Source: an uncultured Clostridia bacterium (GTDB lineage: Bacteria; Bacillota; Clostridia; Lachnospirales; Lachnospiraceae). Taken from it: a DNA stretch of 32,286 nt. The notes beneath the pieces were generated by a model. That model made no database searches. It was given only the letters and a program-made list of their open reading frames with translations, and had not been told where the DNA came from. Position numbers and translations under genes: made by a program. This document shows, one piece after another, positions 14,123 through 23,909 of the stretch (the stretch's first letter is position 1; the number at the start of each line of letters is the position of its first letter). The DNA lies in NCBI GenBank assembly GCA_945992055.1, contig CAMFVG010000113.1, positions 1 through 32,286 of the forward strand, in the 5' to 3' direction.

Positions 14123-15289
14123 ATGCGTTTGTTTAGGAAAAAATGGTTATCATTTGTGTCAATTGTCCTTATCACAGTGTTGCTTACCGGATGTGCATCC
14201 ATGCCACAAATTTTATCCTATCTACTTCCTGTTGATTATATTGAAGTGGTAGTAGATGAGACGATTTTTGAAAACAAGTTTTACTATGCACAACTGTCTG
14301 AAGAGGAGCGTTTGATATATCGTGAGGTGTATCAGGGCTTGAGTGAACAGTTGACGGGATTTAATGTACATAGTGCGGATGGGGAACAGGTTAATGCCGT
14401 CTTATATGAGGTCCTTTTTGATTTTCCGGAACTTTTTTGGACAGACGGAGAGGTCGTATCAACCGCATATCTAGATGCCTATGTGACAGTAGAACCGGCA
14501 TACAATTGTTCTTTGGAAACGAAGAAACAGAAGCAAGCAGAAGTGGAGATGGCTACGAAAACCATTTTGGCAAGTGTGCCTGAAAATATAAGTGAGTATG
14601 AAAAGATAAAGTATATCTACGAATATATTGTAAATAGTGTGGAATATGTAGAGGGGGCACCGGACAATCAGAATATATATAGTTCCATTGTGGGAAAGGC
14701 GTCTGTCTGTGCGGGGTACGCAAAGGCTACCCAATATTTATTAGAGAAATTAGGAATCTACAATATTTATGTAACGGGAATGGCTCAAAATGCCGGAAAA
14801 GAAGAACTGCATGCGTGGAATATTGTGCGATGTAGCGACAAATATTATTATGTAGATACGACTTGGGCAGACCCATTGTTTGCAACACAAGAGTCGCAAG
14901 TGCAAGAAGAAAATCTAGTCTATGATTATTTATGTTGTGATGAGAAAACAATAACTAATACTCATAAGTTGGATGAAAATTATAATTATCCGGTTTGTGA
15001 TTCGGAAGATTTAAACTATTATCGTTTAAACAATATGTATTATGAAACTGCGGACAGGAACGTCATTTTGAATGCCATGAAAGGGACGATTAATGCACAG
15101 GGGGATAGTACTACCTTTAAGTTTTCCGGGAGCGATGTTTATCAACAGGCAAAGGATTTGATTGTAAATGATTTGCTACAAGTTGCAACCAATTATCTGG
15201 GAAGGAAATATCGGCTGAATGAAGTGACTTGTTATTATCGCGAGAACGAACAGTTGAACAAGTTTGTCGTGTATTGGAATTACAATTAG
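14123..15289 (+). CDS. Transglutaminase-like lipoprotein
   Basis: This 388-aa protein has a lipoprotein signal peptide (basic start, hydrophobic stretch, lipobox LLTGC with Cys24). A transglutaminase/protease-like core holds a full Cys196-His230-Asp245 triad in SVCAGYAK, LHAWNI and YVDTTWADP. Residues 300-388 form a separate tail. It is probably anchored on the outer face of the membrane, acting on cell-wall or surface proteins; the reaction (cross-linking or hydrolysis) cannot be told from sequence. GGAGGAAG in the end of the upstream gene provides the ribosome site. Confidence 0.85.
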   Translation: MRLFRKKWLSFVSIVLITVLLTGCASMPQILSYLLPVDYIEVVVDETIFENKFYYAQLSEEERLIYREVYQGLSEQLTGFNVHSADGEQVNAVLYEVLFDFPELFWTDGEVVSTAYLDAYVTVEPAYNCSLETKKQKQAEVEMATKTILASVPENISEYEKIKYIYEYIVNSVEYVEGAPDNQNIYSSIVGKASVCAGYAKATQYLLEKLGIYNIYVTGMAQNAGKEELHAWNIVRCSDKYYYVDTTWADPLFATQESQVQEENLVYDYLCCDEKTITNTHKLDENYNYPVCDSEDLNYYRLNNMYYETADRNVILNAMKGTINAQGDSTTFKFSGSDVYQQAKDLIVNDLLQVATNYLGRKYRLNEVTCYYRENEQLNKFVVYWNYN

Positions 15290-15299
15290 GATGGATATA

Positions 15300-15340
15300 A
15301 AAAGGTCTTGAAACATTTTGTTTCAAGACCTTTTGTGCGT
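15300..15340. terminator. Bidirectional terminator between converging genes
   Basis: A perfect 16-bp stem, AAAAGGTCTTGAAACA (15300-15315) with its complement at 15319-15334, has a three-base loop. T residues end it in either direction, so it serves both the lipoprotein gene and the asparagine-synthetase-like gene. Confidence 0.9.
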
Positions 15341-15345
15341 CTTCA

Positions 15346-16884
15346 TTAGCGTTTTACAAAATACTCTTCATACCATACAAGGAATGCATAGATTGTCCAA
15401 ACTTTACGCCAGTTATCAGAATTTCCACCGATATATTCGTCAAAGATTGCATTAATTGCATCCAGATTGAAGAATTCAGCAGCTATATCGCTTTGGAATT
15501 TTTTACGAACATCTGCGTTATAACGTTCGTCCGCCATCCACATACGAATCGGCACAACAAATCCCAGTTTTTTGCGGAATGCAATCTCTTCCGGAAGAAC
15601 CTTGGAAGCAGCCGTACGAAGTGCCACTTTGTTTTGTTCTTCGTTTACTTTAAACTCAGAAGGGATGCGGCAGGCAATGTCAAAGATGCGCATGTCTGTA
15701 AGTGGCATACGAACCTCCAAACCGGCAGCTAAACTCATCTTGTCCACATTTAAATAAATATCGCCTTCCAGCCAAACTTGAATATCCACATCCGTCATTT
15801 TGGAAAGCGGATCCAGATCTTCATTGTCTTTGTAGATATCTTTCACAAGGTCAATTGGAAGGAAATCTTCATAGTATTTTTTTAGAATGACCTTCTTTTC
15901 GTCTTCCTTCATGATATTCGTATTGCCCACATAGAAGGTTTTTAAGTTGTCGCCATAGCGTTCGGCGTTACGATACATGTTGTATCCGCCGAAGAATTCG
16001 TCTGCACCTTCTCCGGAATAACAAATCTTGGTATGCTTTGCTGTGGAAATACAACCGAGTGCAAATGCAACCGCGGAAGCATCGCCTAAAGGCTGCTCCA
16101 TGTTATACATGACATAAGGAACAACAGCAAAATATTCTTCCGGAGTAATGAGGCAACGATTAAATTTGCGATCTAAAATTTCAGCCGTTTGTTTTGCCAA
16201 ACCGGACTCATCAAGGCGACTATCGTCATATCCACAGGAATTACATGCAGGGGCATCCGACATAGCAAGTACATAAGAAGAATCGACACCGCCTGAAAGG
16301 AAGCTTTCCACATACTCATCGTCTTCTTTGATTTCATTCATAATTAACTTTACGGTCTCGTGAATTTCATCAGACCATTCATCCAGGGTTTTTGTGTAAT
16401 CCGGATGGAATTCCGGTTTCCAATAGCGGGTAATTGTTGTGGTGCCATTTTCATGCACTAAATATCTACCTGGTAGCAATTTCTTTAAACCGGTAAAGAA
16501 AGTCTCCTCGCCTGTTGTATAGGTCATGGTAAGGTAGATTTGTAACATTTTTTGATTCAGTGCTTTTTCGAATCCGTCCTGTGCCATGATTTCACGGATT
16601 GTGTTTCCATAAAGAAGACGGTTATCTGCAGTTTCATAATAGTAGAAAGGCTTTGTTCCAAATGGATCACGTAAACAGAAGAGACGATTCGTTTCGTCAT
16701 CGAGAATTGCAAAAGCAAACATTCCGTGAATGTGGAGTGCCATCTCGCCGCCCCACTCTTTATAGGCGGATAAGATAATTTCTTTTTCGCGTTCTTCACG
16801 AGAAAGTGTCATATCAATATTAAGTTTTTTACATAGTTCTTTCCAATTGCGGATGTGTCCGCTATAGCTTTTAAGATGTAACAT
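15346..16884 (-). CDS. Asparagine synthetase-like protein lacking the glutaminase nucleophile
   Basis: This 512-aa AsnB homologue has an intact synthetase domain: PP-loop SGGVDSS (197-203), CYSGEGADEFFGGY, KMSLAAGLEVRMPLTD and the basic FRKKLGF. AsnB makes asparagine from aspartate, ATP and glutamine. Here about 66 N-terminal residues are missing, including the Cys1 nucleophile. The oxyanion motif NGEIYN reads SGHIRN (residues 8-13), so glutamine hydrolysis should be lost while the rest of the N-terminal fold remains. An in-frame ATG at 16944 would overlap the promoter; ATG 16884 follows AAGG. It may use free ammonia or another amine. Confidence 0.85.
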   Translation of the reverse strand: MLHLKSYSGHIRNWKELCKKLNIDMTLSREEREKEIILSAYKEWGGEMALHIHGMFAFAILDDETNRLFCLRDPFGTKPFYYYETADNRLLYGNTIREIMAQDGFEKALNQKMLQIYLTMTYTTGEETFFTGLKKLLPGRYLVHENGTTTITRYWKPEFHPDYTKTLDEWSDEIHETVKLIMNEIKEDDEYVESFLSGGVDSSYVLAMSDAPACNSCGYDDSRLDESGLAKQTAEILDRKFNRCLITPEEYFAVVPYVMYNMEQPLGDASAVAFALGCISTAKHTKICYSGEGADEFFGGYNMYRNAERYGDNLKTFYVGNTNIMKEDEKKVILKKYYEDFLPIDLVKDIYKDNEDLDPLSKMTDVDIQVWLEGDIYLNVDKMSLAAGLEVRMPLTDMRIFDIACRIPSEFKVNEEQNKVALRTAASKVLPEEIAFRKKLGFVVPIRMWMADERYNADVRKKFQSDIAAEFFNLDAINAIFDEYIGGNSDNWRKVWTIYAFLVWYEEYFVKR

Positions 16885-16915
16885 ATATTGTACCTTCTTG
16901 TATTTTGATAGTTGG

Positions 16916-16944
16916 ATTTTATCATATTTTTTGACAGTCTTCAA
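16916..16944 (-). promoter_or_regulatory. Promoter of the asparagine-synthetase-like gene
   Basis: On the minus strand, TTGAAG (16939-16944) and TAAAAT (16916-16921) are 17 bp apart, about 30 bp before ATG 16884. This argues against the longer reading frame and for a genuinely short N-terminus. Confidence 0.65.
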
Positions 16945-16977
16945 CAGAAGATTACAGTGGGAATGAGTGGAATTTGT

Positions 16978-17712
16978 CTAAATAAATCCGCCGTCAATTC
17001 CGATAATCTGTCCAGTGAGATATGCAGGACTTTGTGCTACCTGTAATACGAGTTCTGCCACTTCTTCCGGAGTTCCAAAGCGCCCCATTGGAATTTCAAT
17101 CTCAAGCGCGAGCCGTTCTTCCTCGCGCAATTGTTGGTTCATAACCGTATCGATGACTCCACATGCAATGGCGTTTACTTGAATATTGCTCGGTGCAAGT
17201 TCTTTTGCGAGTGCTTTTGTCAAACCATGGACTCCAGATTTTGCCGCAGAATATGCTACTTCGCAAGATGCACCGGAGGTTCCCCACATGGACGAGATGT
17301 TGATAATCTTTCCGGCTTTTTTTGAAACCATCTTTGGAACTGCAGCACGGGAACAATAAAAGACAGAGGAAAGATTGGTTTGAATGACACGATTCCATTC
17401 CTTTGATGTCATGTCATTCATAAGTCCAATGTGTGAGATTCCTGCATTATTTACCAAAACGTCAAGGGAATCCCATTTTTTATATATCTTTTTAAACATG
17501 TCATTTACTGCCTCCGGATTTCCCACATCTCCAATTACGACATCGCAAGAACCTTCCGGGATTGCTTCGATTTCAGCGCGGACTTGCTCAACCTCAATAA
17601 TCGAGTGATTGCAATTTAGAAATACATGGTAACCTTGCTTGGCAAAAGCAAGAGCGATAGCACGTCCGATTCCTCTGGAAGAACCGGTGACAAGTACAGT
17701 TTCTTTATTCAT
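16978..17712 (-). CDS. Short-chain dehydrogenase/reductase (FabG-like)
   Basis: This 244-aa NAD(P)H-dependent reductase has the classical SDR layout: cofactor motif TGSSRGIG (9-16), NNAGI (88-92), catalytic Asn113 region, Ser140/141, Tyr154 and Lys158 (YSAAK), and C-terminal GGFI. It resembles FabG (3-oxoacyl-ACP reductase). It is not next to other fatty-acid genes, and Firmicute YmfI-type reductases that act on modified elongation factor P look similar, so the substrate is open. GGAGG lies 10 bases upstream of the ATG. Two TATAAT-like boxes are upstream without strong -35 partners. Confidence 0.88.
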   Translation of the reverse strand: MNKETVLVTGSSRGIGRAIALAFAKQGYHVFLNCNHSIIEVEQVRAEIEAIPEGSCDVVIGDVGNPEAVNDMFKKIYKKWDSLDVLVNNAGISHIGLMNDMTSKEWNRVIQTNLSSVFYCSRAAVPKMVSKKAGKIINISSMWGTSGASCEVAYSAAKSGVHGLTKALAKELAPSNIQVNAIACGVIDTVMNQQLREEERLALEIEIPMGRFGTPEEVAELVLQVAQSPAYLTGQIIGIDGGFI

Positions 17713-17797
17713 GGTCTTATAACCTCCAACAATTATAAATCACTTTCATTATACAATGAAGTCCATGCGAATAAAAGTAAAAAAAATGAGGTATTTA

Positions 17798-17826
17798 TAG
17801 ACGATGAAAAGGAATTGGCTTATAAT
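17798..17826 (+). promoter_or_regulatory. Promoter of the HD-yitT-HAD-yvcK operon
   Basis: TATAAT (17821-17826) has a weak -35 (TAGACG, 17798-17803) 17 bp upstream. It lies 40 bp before the GTG start, in the divergent region with the SDR gene. Confidence 0.5.
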
Positions 17827-17864
17827 GAATCTGTATAGAACATGAGAGGAATGGAAATAGAAGC

Positions 17865-18404
17865 GTGATAGAGAAAGCAATTGTATTCGCAACACAAGCA
17901 CATGAAGGACAATTTCGAAAAGGGGCAGACAGACCGTTTATCCTTCATCCACTGGAGGTGGGAGAGATTGTATCGACTATGACCGAAGATGAAGAAGTGA
18001 TTTGTGCAGCTATTCTTCATGATACAATTGAAGACTGTGAAGGCATTACGGGAGAAATAATTGCACAGCAATTCTCGGAACGTATAGCAAGGATGGTTGA
18101 GCAGGAGAGTGAGGATAAGTCGAAAACATGGATGGAACGAAAAACTCATACAATTGAAAAATTAAAAGTTGCTCCATGGGAAATTCAAATGATTGGATTG
18201 GCAGATAAACTTTCGAATATGAGAGATATTGATCGGGACTATCCAGAATGCGGGGAAGAATTGTGGAATCGTTTTCGCATGAAGGATAAGAATGTAATCG
18301 GGTGGTATTATAAGAGTGTACGAGATTCTTTGAAGGATGCGCTGCAGGGCACAGAAGCCTATCGAGAGTATCGTGCGCTGATTAAAAAGAATTTTAAGGA
18401 ATAA
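17865..18404 (+). CDS. HD-domain phosphohydrolase (SpoT-hydrolase-like)
   Basis: This 179-aa stand-alone HD-domain protein resembles the hydrolase half of RelA/SpoT. The metal-binding His and Asp residues are in HEGQFRKG, ILHPLEV and AAILHDTIED, with LADKLSNMRDI closing the domain. Such small alarmone hydrolases may degrade (p)ppGpp or another nucleotide. The synthetase, TGS and ACT domains are absent. The start is GTG; ATG 17851 reads only five codons in another frame. It is first in an operon with the genes to 20906. The exact substrate is not known. Confidence 0.8.
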   Translation: MIEKAIVFATQAHEGQFRKGADRPFILHPLEVGEIVSTMTEDEEVICAAILHDTIEDCEGITGEIIAQQFSERIARMVEQESEDKSKTWMERKTHTIEKLKVAPWEIQMIGLADKLSNMRDIDRDYPECGEELWNRFRMKDKNVIGWYYKSVRDSLKDALQGTEAYREYRALIKKNFKE

Positions 18405-18416
18405 AGGATCTTCAAT

Positions 18417-19274
18417 ATGAAAAAAGTAATCAAAGAGTATGCAATTGTGACAGTAGGTACGTTTCTTGTGTCCGTGGCAGTATTTTTCTTTATGATTCCA
18501 AGCAGTATATCTGTCGGAAGTATTTCGGGTTTAAGTGCAATGTTATCACGTGTGACACCGCTTTCTGTCTCGACAATCTTGTTTGGCTTTAACGCTGTCC
18601 TGTTAGTAATTGGGTTTGTATTTTTAGGAAAAGAGTTTGGTGCAAAAACGGTGTATGCTTCTATTCTTACGCCGATATTTCAATATATATTTGAAGTGAT
18701 TTTTCCACATAATCAGTCATTGACCGGTGATGTTTTAATTGATACCGTTTGTTATCTTTTAATTGTGGCAATCGGGCAGGCCATTTTGTTTCATATTAAT
18801 GCTTCTTCCGGAGGCATGGATATTATTGCAAAGTTGCTGAATAAGTATGCACATTTGGATTTAGGGACAGCGATTACGTTAGGTGGAATGTGTATTGCTG
18901 TTTCCGGTATTTTTATTTATGATACGAAATCTGTGATACTGGGTATTCTTGCAACCTATGCAAATGGAATTATACTTGATAATTTCATCAATGGTTTCAA
19001 TCGTAGAAAACGGGTCTGTATTTTATCTAAAGAATATGAACAGATTCAAGATTTTATTGTGAATCAATTAAATCGGGGTGTCACCTTATATCAAGCAATC
19101 GGTGGTTTTAACAAAGAGGAGAAAGTTGAGGTGGTTACCATTTTGGCGCGTAGTGAATATGCCAAATTGATGAATTATTTGCAAAAAGTAGATGAAAATG
19201 CATTTGTAACTGTGTCTACTGTGAATGAAGTGATCGGAAACTGGAGCAGGAACAGAAGGAGAGGAAAGAAGTGA
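18417..19274 (+). CDS. YitT-family membrane protein (DUF2179)
   Basis: This 285-aa protein has about five or six N-terminal membrane helices (8-210), including the family-typical NASSGGMDIIAKLL, and a cytoplasmic C-terminal domain (about 215-280) with RGVTLYQAIGGF, as in YitT/DUF2179 proteins. The family is common in Firmicutes, and transport roles are suspected but not established. It follows the HD gene by 12 bp and overlaps the HAD gene by 4 bp, so translation is coupled. Confidence 0.88.
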   Translation: MKKVIKEYAIVTVGTFLVSVAVFFFMIPSSISVGSISGLSAMLSRVTPLSVSTILFGFNAVLLVIGFVFLGKEFGAKTVYASILTPIFQYIFEVIFPHNQSLTGDVLIDTVCYLLIVAIGQAILFHINASSGGMDIIAKLLNKYAHLDLGTAITLGGMCIAVSGIFIYDTKSVILGILATYANGIILDNFINGFNRRKRVCILSKEYEQIQDFIVNQLNRGVTLYQAIGGFNKEEKVEVVTILARSEYAKLMNYLQKVDENAFVTVSTVNEVIGNWSRNRRRGKK

Positions 19275-19948
19275 AACATTGTCAGTATATATTGTTTGAC
19301 TTGGATGGAACCTTGACAGACCCAAAAGAGGGAATTACCAAGTCGGTTGCGTACGCGCTACGTGCTTTTGGGATTGAAGTGGAAGATTTGAATTCTTTGT
19401 GTAAATTTATTGGGCCACCCCTGAAGGAGTCCTTTATGAAATATTATGGAATGAATTCAGAAGAAGGGGATCGAGCGGTAGAAATATACCGCGAATATTT
19501 TAGACCATATGGAGTATACGAAAATATGGTTTATGATGGGATTCCGGAATTGTTGACGCGGTTGTGCAATGGGGGAAAGTATCTTATTCTGGCATCTTCC
19601 AAACCGACCGTGTTTGTGGAAACGATTCTGGAGCACTTTGATTTGCGAAAATATTTTGAAGTTGTGGTTGGAAGTAACTTGGATGGAACGAGAGTTGCGA
19701 AATCCGAAGTGATTGCATATGCTCTGCAACAGGCGTGTGTGGGAGACAAATCCAAGGCAGTCATGGTGGGAGATCGCGAGCACGATGTGATAGGAGCAAA
19801 GGAAAATAAAGTTGCAGCGATTGGTGTGACATACGGCTATGGAAGTCGAGAGGAACATGAAGCATGCAACGCAGATATTATAGTAGAAAGTGTGAGTGAG
19901 CTTGCAGCGGCATTGGGGCAAGACGCTATACATGGCAGGGAGGTATAA
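19271..19948 (+). CDS. HAD-family phosphatase (phosphoglycolate phosphatase-like)
   Basis: This 225-aa HAD hydrolase has motif I DLDGTLTD (nucleophile first Asp), motif II ASSKP, a Lys in KSEV and motif IV VGDREHD. A helical cap lies between motifs I and II (about 18-85). It dephosphorylates a small phosphorylated metabolite; Gph or PpaX-type activity fits the cap, but the substrate is unproven. The start is GTG with AGGAGAGG upstream, overlapping the stop of the YitT-type gene. It is 4 bp ahead of yvcK. Confidence 0.85.
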   Translation: MKHCQYILFDLDGTLTDPKEGITKSVAYALRAFGIEVEDLNSLCKFIGPPLKESFMKYYGMNSEEGDRAVEIYREYFRPYGVYENMVYDGIPELLTRLCNGGKYLILASSKPTVFVETILEHFDLRKYFEVVVGSNLDGTRVAKSEVIAYALQQACVGDKSKAVMVGDREHDVIGAKENKVAAIGVTYGYGSREEHEACNADIIVESVSELAAALGQDAIHGREV

Positions 19949-19952
19949 AAGT

Positions 19953-20906
19953 ATGAAGAAGAAAGTTGTAGTACTTGGAGGAGGAACGGGTTCCTCTACG
20001 TTACTTCGAGGGTTGAAAGAGTTCCCCGTTGATTTGACGGCCATAGTATCTGTGTGTGATGATGGAAAAAGTACCGGTGCCTTGAGAGAAGAGTTCAGTA
20101 TTCCGGCGGTAGGTGATATACGAAGAGTTTTGGTCGCTCTGTCAGAGACGGAGCCTTTGGTTATGGAACTGTTTAATTATAGATTTCGCACAACGAGTGA
20201 TTTAGATGGACATACCGTAGGAAATTTGCTTCTGACGGCATCTTCGGGTATTACAGGTAACTTATCGGATGGAATAGAAGCATTAAGCAAGGTATTTAAT
20301 TTAAAGGGAAAAGTTGTACCGTTGACAGAAGATAATGTGGTATTAATGGGCGAAATGGAAGACGGTAGTATTGTCGAGGGAGAACACAAAATCACGGTAA
20401 ATAATAAAAAAATTAATCGCGTATATTACAAGGAAGAACCGGTGCCGACGCAAGATGCAGTAAGAGCGTTGGAAGAAGCAGATTTAATTCTGTTTAGTAT
20501 GGGAAGTCTTTTTACTAGCATTATTCCAAACTTGATTTGTGATGAGATTGTAAACGCGATTGACAGAAGTCACGGAAAAATCATGTATGTTTGCAATATG
20601 GTTACACAACCGGGAGAAACAGAAGGCTTTAAAGTATCAGACCATGTCAAATTGTTAAATCAATATCTTGGCAAGCGAAAGATTGATGTGGTAATTGCAA
20701 ACAACGGAGAAATTGATGAGGATATGGCAAAACGGTATGAGTCCCTAGAACAAAAGGATGCCGTGGAGTTGGATGCAAAGGAAACAAAGGCGATGGTTTC
20801 ACAATTGATTTGTGATGATTATGTGACTGTGAAGAATAATCTGTTGAGACACAATGTGATGAAACTCAGTATGCGCATTTTTGGATATTTGTTGGAGGGG
20901 AAATAG
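19953..20906 (+). CDS. yvcK: YvcK/GluM-family protein (gluconeogenesis and envelope)
   Basis: This 317-aa protein of the CofD-like YvcK family begins KKKVVVLGGGTGSSTLLRGL, with the signature GGGTG at residues 8-12, and continues with CDDGKSTGALR, VGDIRRVLVAL and GSLFTSIIPNL. In Bacillus, YvcK binds UDP-GlcNAc and is needed on gluconeogenic carbon sources and for normal cell-wall synthesis. The usual neighbours rapZ and whiA are not in this window. ATG 19953 follows GGGAGG; an upstream in-frame ATG at 19896 lies inside the HAD gene. Confidence 0.92.
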   Translation: MKKKVVVLGGGTGSSTLLRGLKEFPVDLTAIVSVCDDGKSTGALREEFSIPAVGDIRRVLVALSETEPLVMELFNYRFRTTSDLDGHTVGNLLLTASSGITGNLSDGIEALSKVFNLKGKVVPLTEDNVVLMGEMEDGSIVEGEHKITVNNKKINRVYYKEEPVPTQDAVRALEEADLILFSMGSLFTSIIPNLICDEIVNAIDRSHGKIMYVCNMVTQPGETEGFKVSDHVKLLNQYLGKRKIDVVIANNGEIDEDMAKRYESLEQKDAVELDAKETKAMVSQLICDDYVTVKNNLLRHNVMKLSMRIFGYLLEGK

Positions 20907-20914
20907 GAAAAACC

Positions 20915-20943
20915 TTGACAAATGTGGTGTTGAAAGCTAATAT
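20915..20943 (+). promoter_or_regulatory. Promoter of the valS T-box transcript
   Basis: A perfect TTGACA (20915-20920) is followed after 17 bp by TAATAT (20938-20943). It begins 9 bp behind the yvcK stop; no terminator separates the two. Confidence 0.65.
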
Positions 20944-20949
20944 ATCAGT

Positions 20950-21190
20950 AGTTTATAAATAGAAAAAAGGTAGTGACAAAGAGGAGTATACATAAACCGC
21001 TTATCAGAGAGAATTGCTCGTAGGCTGTAAGGCAATTCAAAGAGAGGAATGTAGAAGGTAGCTTTTGAACCGGATATCTGAAGAAATCTAGGATATCTCG
21101 AAGTGGTTCACGTTATAGAACCAATTAGGTATAAATAAAGGTGGTACCGCGAATTTTCGCCCTTTGCATATGATGCAAGGGGCTTTTTAT
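20950..21190 (+). promoter_or_regulatory. T-box riboswitch for valyl-tRNA
   Basis: The leader ends with the conserved T-box AAATAAAGGTGGTACCGCG (21133-21151), whose TGGT bulge (21142-21145) pairs with the uncharged tRNA acceptor end. A terminator follows: GCCCTTTGCA (21159-21168) pairs with TGCAAGGGGC (21174-21183), then a T-run. In the distal strand of stem I, the sequence GGAATGTAGAAGG places GUA (21051-21053) as specifier, a valine codon matching the downstream valS. When tRNA-Val is uncharged the terminator is avoided and valS is expressed. Confidence 0.93.
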
Positions 21191-21225
21191 TTAGCAGAGA
21201 GAAGTTTTTTATGGAGGAGAAAACG

Positions 21226-23874
21226 ATGAGCAAACAGCTTGAAAAAACTTATAATCCAAAGGAGATTGAATCAAAATTATATGAAAAATGGTGTGAAAAG
21301 AAATATTTTCATGCAGAGGTAGATCGCAGTAGAAAACCATTTACCATTGTAATGCCACCACCGAATATCACGGGGAAATTACACATGGGACATGCATTAG
21401 ACAATACTTTGCAAGATATTTTAATTCGTTATAAAAGAATGCAGGGATACAATGCACTTTGGGTACCCGGAACAGACCATGCTGCTATTTCCACAGAGGT
21501 TAAGGTGACAGAGCAGTTAAAAAAAGAGGGAATTGATAAAAAAGAGTTGGGCCGCGAAGGTTTTCTTAAGAGAACATGGGAATGGAAAGAAGAGTACGGT
21601 GGAACGATTACCTCTCAATTGAAAAAATTGGGAACCTCTTGCGATTGGGACAGAGAACGTTTTACTATGGACGAGGGCTGTTCAAAAGCAGTAGAAGAAG
21701 TGTTTATTAAACTGTACGAAGAGGGATACATTTATAAAGGCTCCAGAATTATTAACTGGTGTCCGGTATGTAAGACTTCTTTATCGGACGCGGAAGTGGA
21801 GCATGAAGAACAAGCCGGACACTTCTGGCACATTAAATACCCAATTGTAGGGACAGACCGTTTTCTTGAAATCGCTACAACACGTCCGGAAACTATGCTT
21901 GGGGATACTGCGATTGCAGTTCATCCGGATGATGAAAGATATCAAGATATCGTTGGGAAGATGGTGCTACTTCCATTAGTGAATAAAGAAATTCCGATTG
22001 TTGCAGACTACTACGTAGATAAAGAGTTTGGAACCGGTGCAGTTAAGATTACACCTGCACATGATCCGAATGACTTTGAGGTTGGAAAACGCCATAATCT
22101 ACCGGAAATCAATATTATGAATGATGATGCAACCATTAACGAGATGGGTGGAAAATATGCAGGCATGGATCGCTATGAAGCGAGAAAAGCCATTGTAGCA
22201 GATTTGAAGGAGCAAGGATATCTTGTGAAAATTGAAGATCATTCTCACAATGTTGGAACACACGACCGCTGTCATACTACGGTAGAGCCATTAATCAAAC
22301 AACAGTGGTTTGTACGAATGGAAGAATTGGCGAAACCGGCAATTAATGCTCTAAAAACAGGGGAACTTAAATTTGTGCCGGAACGTTTTGATAAGATTTA
22401 TTTACATTGGTTGGAAAATATCCGTGACTGGTGTATTTCCAGACAAATCTGGTGGGGGCACAGAATACCGGCTTATTACTGTGATAAGTGCGGTGAATTT
22501 GTAGTGGCAAGAAATATGCCGGAAAAATGTCCGCATTGTGGGTTCACACATTTTACACAAGATGAAGATACACTGGATACATGGTTTAGTTCTGCCTTAT
22601 GGCCGTTCTCTACACTTGGATGGCCAAACCAAACAGAGGAATTAGATTACTTCTATCCAACAGATGTTTTGGTAACCGGATATGATATCATTTTCTTCTG
22701 GGTAATCCGTATGGTATTTTCTGCATACGCGCATACCGGAAAATCTCCGTTCCATACTGTATTTATTCATGGTTTGGTACGTGATTCGCAGGGACGTAAA
22801 ATGAGTAAATCGCTGGGAAATGGTATTGATCCATTGGAAGTGATTGAACAATATGGAGCAGATGCACTTCGTATGACACTTGTAACGGGTAATGCACCGG
22901 GAAATGACATGCGTTTCTATGACGAGAGAGTAGAGGCAAACCGTAACTTTGCAAATAAAGTATGGAATGCGTCCCGTTTCATTATGATGAATATGGAAGA
23001 TAAGGAAATTACAACACCGGATTTTGCAGATTTGTCAGTAGTAGACAAGTGGGTATTGTCAAAAGTGAATACACTTGCGAAAGATGTTACGGAGAACATG
23101 GACAAGTTTGAACTTGGTATTGCACTTCAAAAAGTTTATGATTTTATCTGGGATGAATTTTGTGATTGGTATATCGAACTTGCAAAATACCGTATCTGGC
23201 ATGCAGAAGAAGAACCAAAAGCAGCAAACGCAGCACTTTGGACATTAAAGACAGTATTGGCAAATGGATTGAAGTTCTTACATCCGTTTATGCCGTTTGT
23301 ATCAGAAGAAATCTATAGTGCTTTGGTTCCGGAAGAAGAGTCACTCATGATGTCTACCTGGCCACAATACAAGGAAGAGTGGAATTTTGCGAAAGAAGCA
23401 AATGTTGTGGAACATATGAAAGAGATTATTCGTGGCGTACGTAATGTTCGTGCGGAGATGAATGTAGCACCGAGTCGTAAAGCACAGACTTTTGTTGTAT
23501 GTTCTAACGAAGAATTGTGTGCAGGGTTTGAATCGATGAAAGTATCGGCAGCCCCGCTTATGAATGCAAGTGAAATTGTGATTCAGAGTGGAAAGGAAAA
23601 TATTGATGAAGATGCTGTTTCAGTTGTTGTGGCAGATGCCGTTGTGTATTTGCCGCTAGCTGAATTGGTAGATTTTGAGCAAGAAATTGAACGTTTAACC
23701 AAAGAAGAAGCAAGATTGGAAAAAGAACTTGCTCGTGTAAACGGCATGTTAAGTAATGAAAGATTTATCAGCAAAGCACCGGAGGCCAAAATCAACGAAG
23801 AAAAAGCAAAACTTGAAAAATACACACAAATGATGGAACAAGTAAAGAGCAGACTGGCAGGTTTAAAGAAATAG
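21226..23874 (+). CDS. valS: Valyl-tRNA synthetase
   Basis: This 882-aa class I synthetase charges tRNA-Val. The HIGH-type motif is in [13 protein letters not shown] (HMGH at 53-56), KMSKS is at 525-529, and the editing domain lies between (with [12 protein letters not shown]). A zinc-like cysteine set is visible in NWCPVCKTS and CDKCGEF...CPHCG. The anticodon-binding domain and a C-terminal coiled coil ([16 protein letters not shown]) follow. ATG 21211 is in frame, but the GGAGG that would serve as ribosome site lies inside that reading, so ATG 21226 ([10 protein letters not shown]) is preferred. Confidence 0.97.
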   Translation: MSKQLEKTYNPKEIESKLYEKWCEKKYFHAEVDRSRKPFTIVMPPPNITGKLHMGHALDNTLQDILIRYKRMQGYNALWVPGTDHAAISTEVKVTEQLKKEGIDKKELGREGFLKRTWEWKEEYGGTITSQLKKLGTSCDWDRERFTMDEGCSKAVEEVFIKLYEEGYIYKGSRIINWCPVCKTSLSDAEVEHEEQAGHFWHIKYPIVGTDRFLEIATTRPETMLGDTAIAVHPDDERYQDIVGKMVLLPLVNKEIPIVADYYVDKEFGTGAVKITPAHDPNDFEVGKRHNLPEINIMNDDATINEMGGKYAGMDRYEARKAIVADLKEQGYLVKIEDHSHNVGTHDRCHTTVEPLIKQQWFVRMEELAKPAINALKTGELKFVPERFDKIYLHWLENIRDWCISRQIWWGHRIPAYYCDKCGEFVVARNMPEKCPHCGFTHFTQDEDTLDTWFSSALWPFSTLGWPNQTEELDYFYPTDVLVTGYDIIFFWVIRMVFSAYAHTGKSPFHTVFIHGLVRDSQGRKMSKSLGNGIDPLEVIEQYGADALRMTLVTGNAPGNDMRFYDERVEANRNFANKVWNASRFIMMNMEDKEITTPDFADLSVVDKWVLSKVNTLAKDVTENMDKFELGIALQKVYDFIWDEFCDWYIELAKYRIWHAEEEPKAANAALWTLKTVLANGLKFLHPFMPFVSEEIYSALVPEEESLMMSTWPQYKEEWNFAKEANVVEHMKEIIRGVRNVRAEMNVAPSRKAQTFVVCSNEELCAGFESMKVSAAPLMNASEIVIQSGKENIDEDAVSVVVADAVVYLPLAELVDFEQEIERLTKEEARLEKELARVNGMLSNERFISKAPEAKINEEKAKLEKYTQMMEQVKSRLAGLKK

Positions 23875-23909
23875 AACCGATAGTCCCGACAAAGATTGAG
23901 GTTTAAAGT

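Noticed and set aside
16885..16944. A longer N-terminus for the asparagine-synthetase-like protein
   Set aside because: The extra 20 residues overlap a good promoter, have no ribosome site and do not resemble the AsnB N-terminus.
16955..16975. GTGGGAATGAGTGGAATTT as a fourth attachment core
   Set aside because: It has only partial matches to GAGTGGGAATA, with no arm-type heptamers nearby. It lies in a short space between two chromosomal genes.
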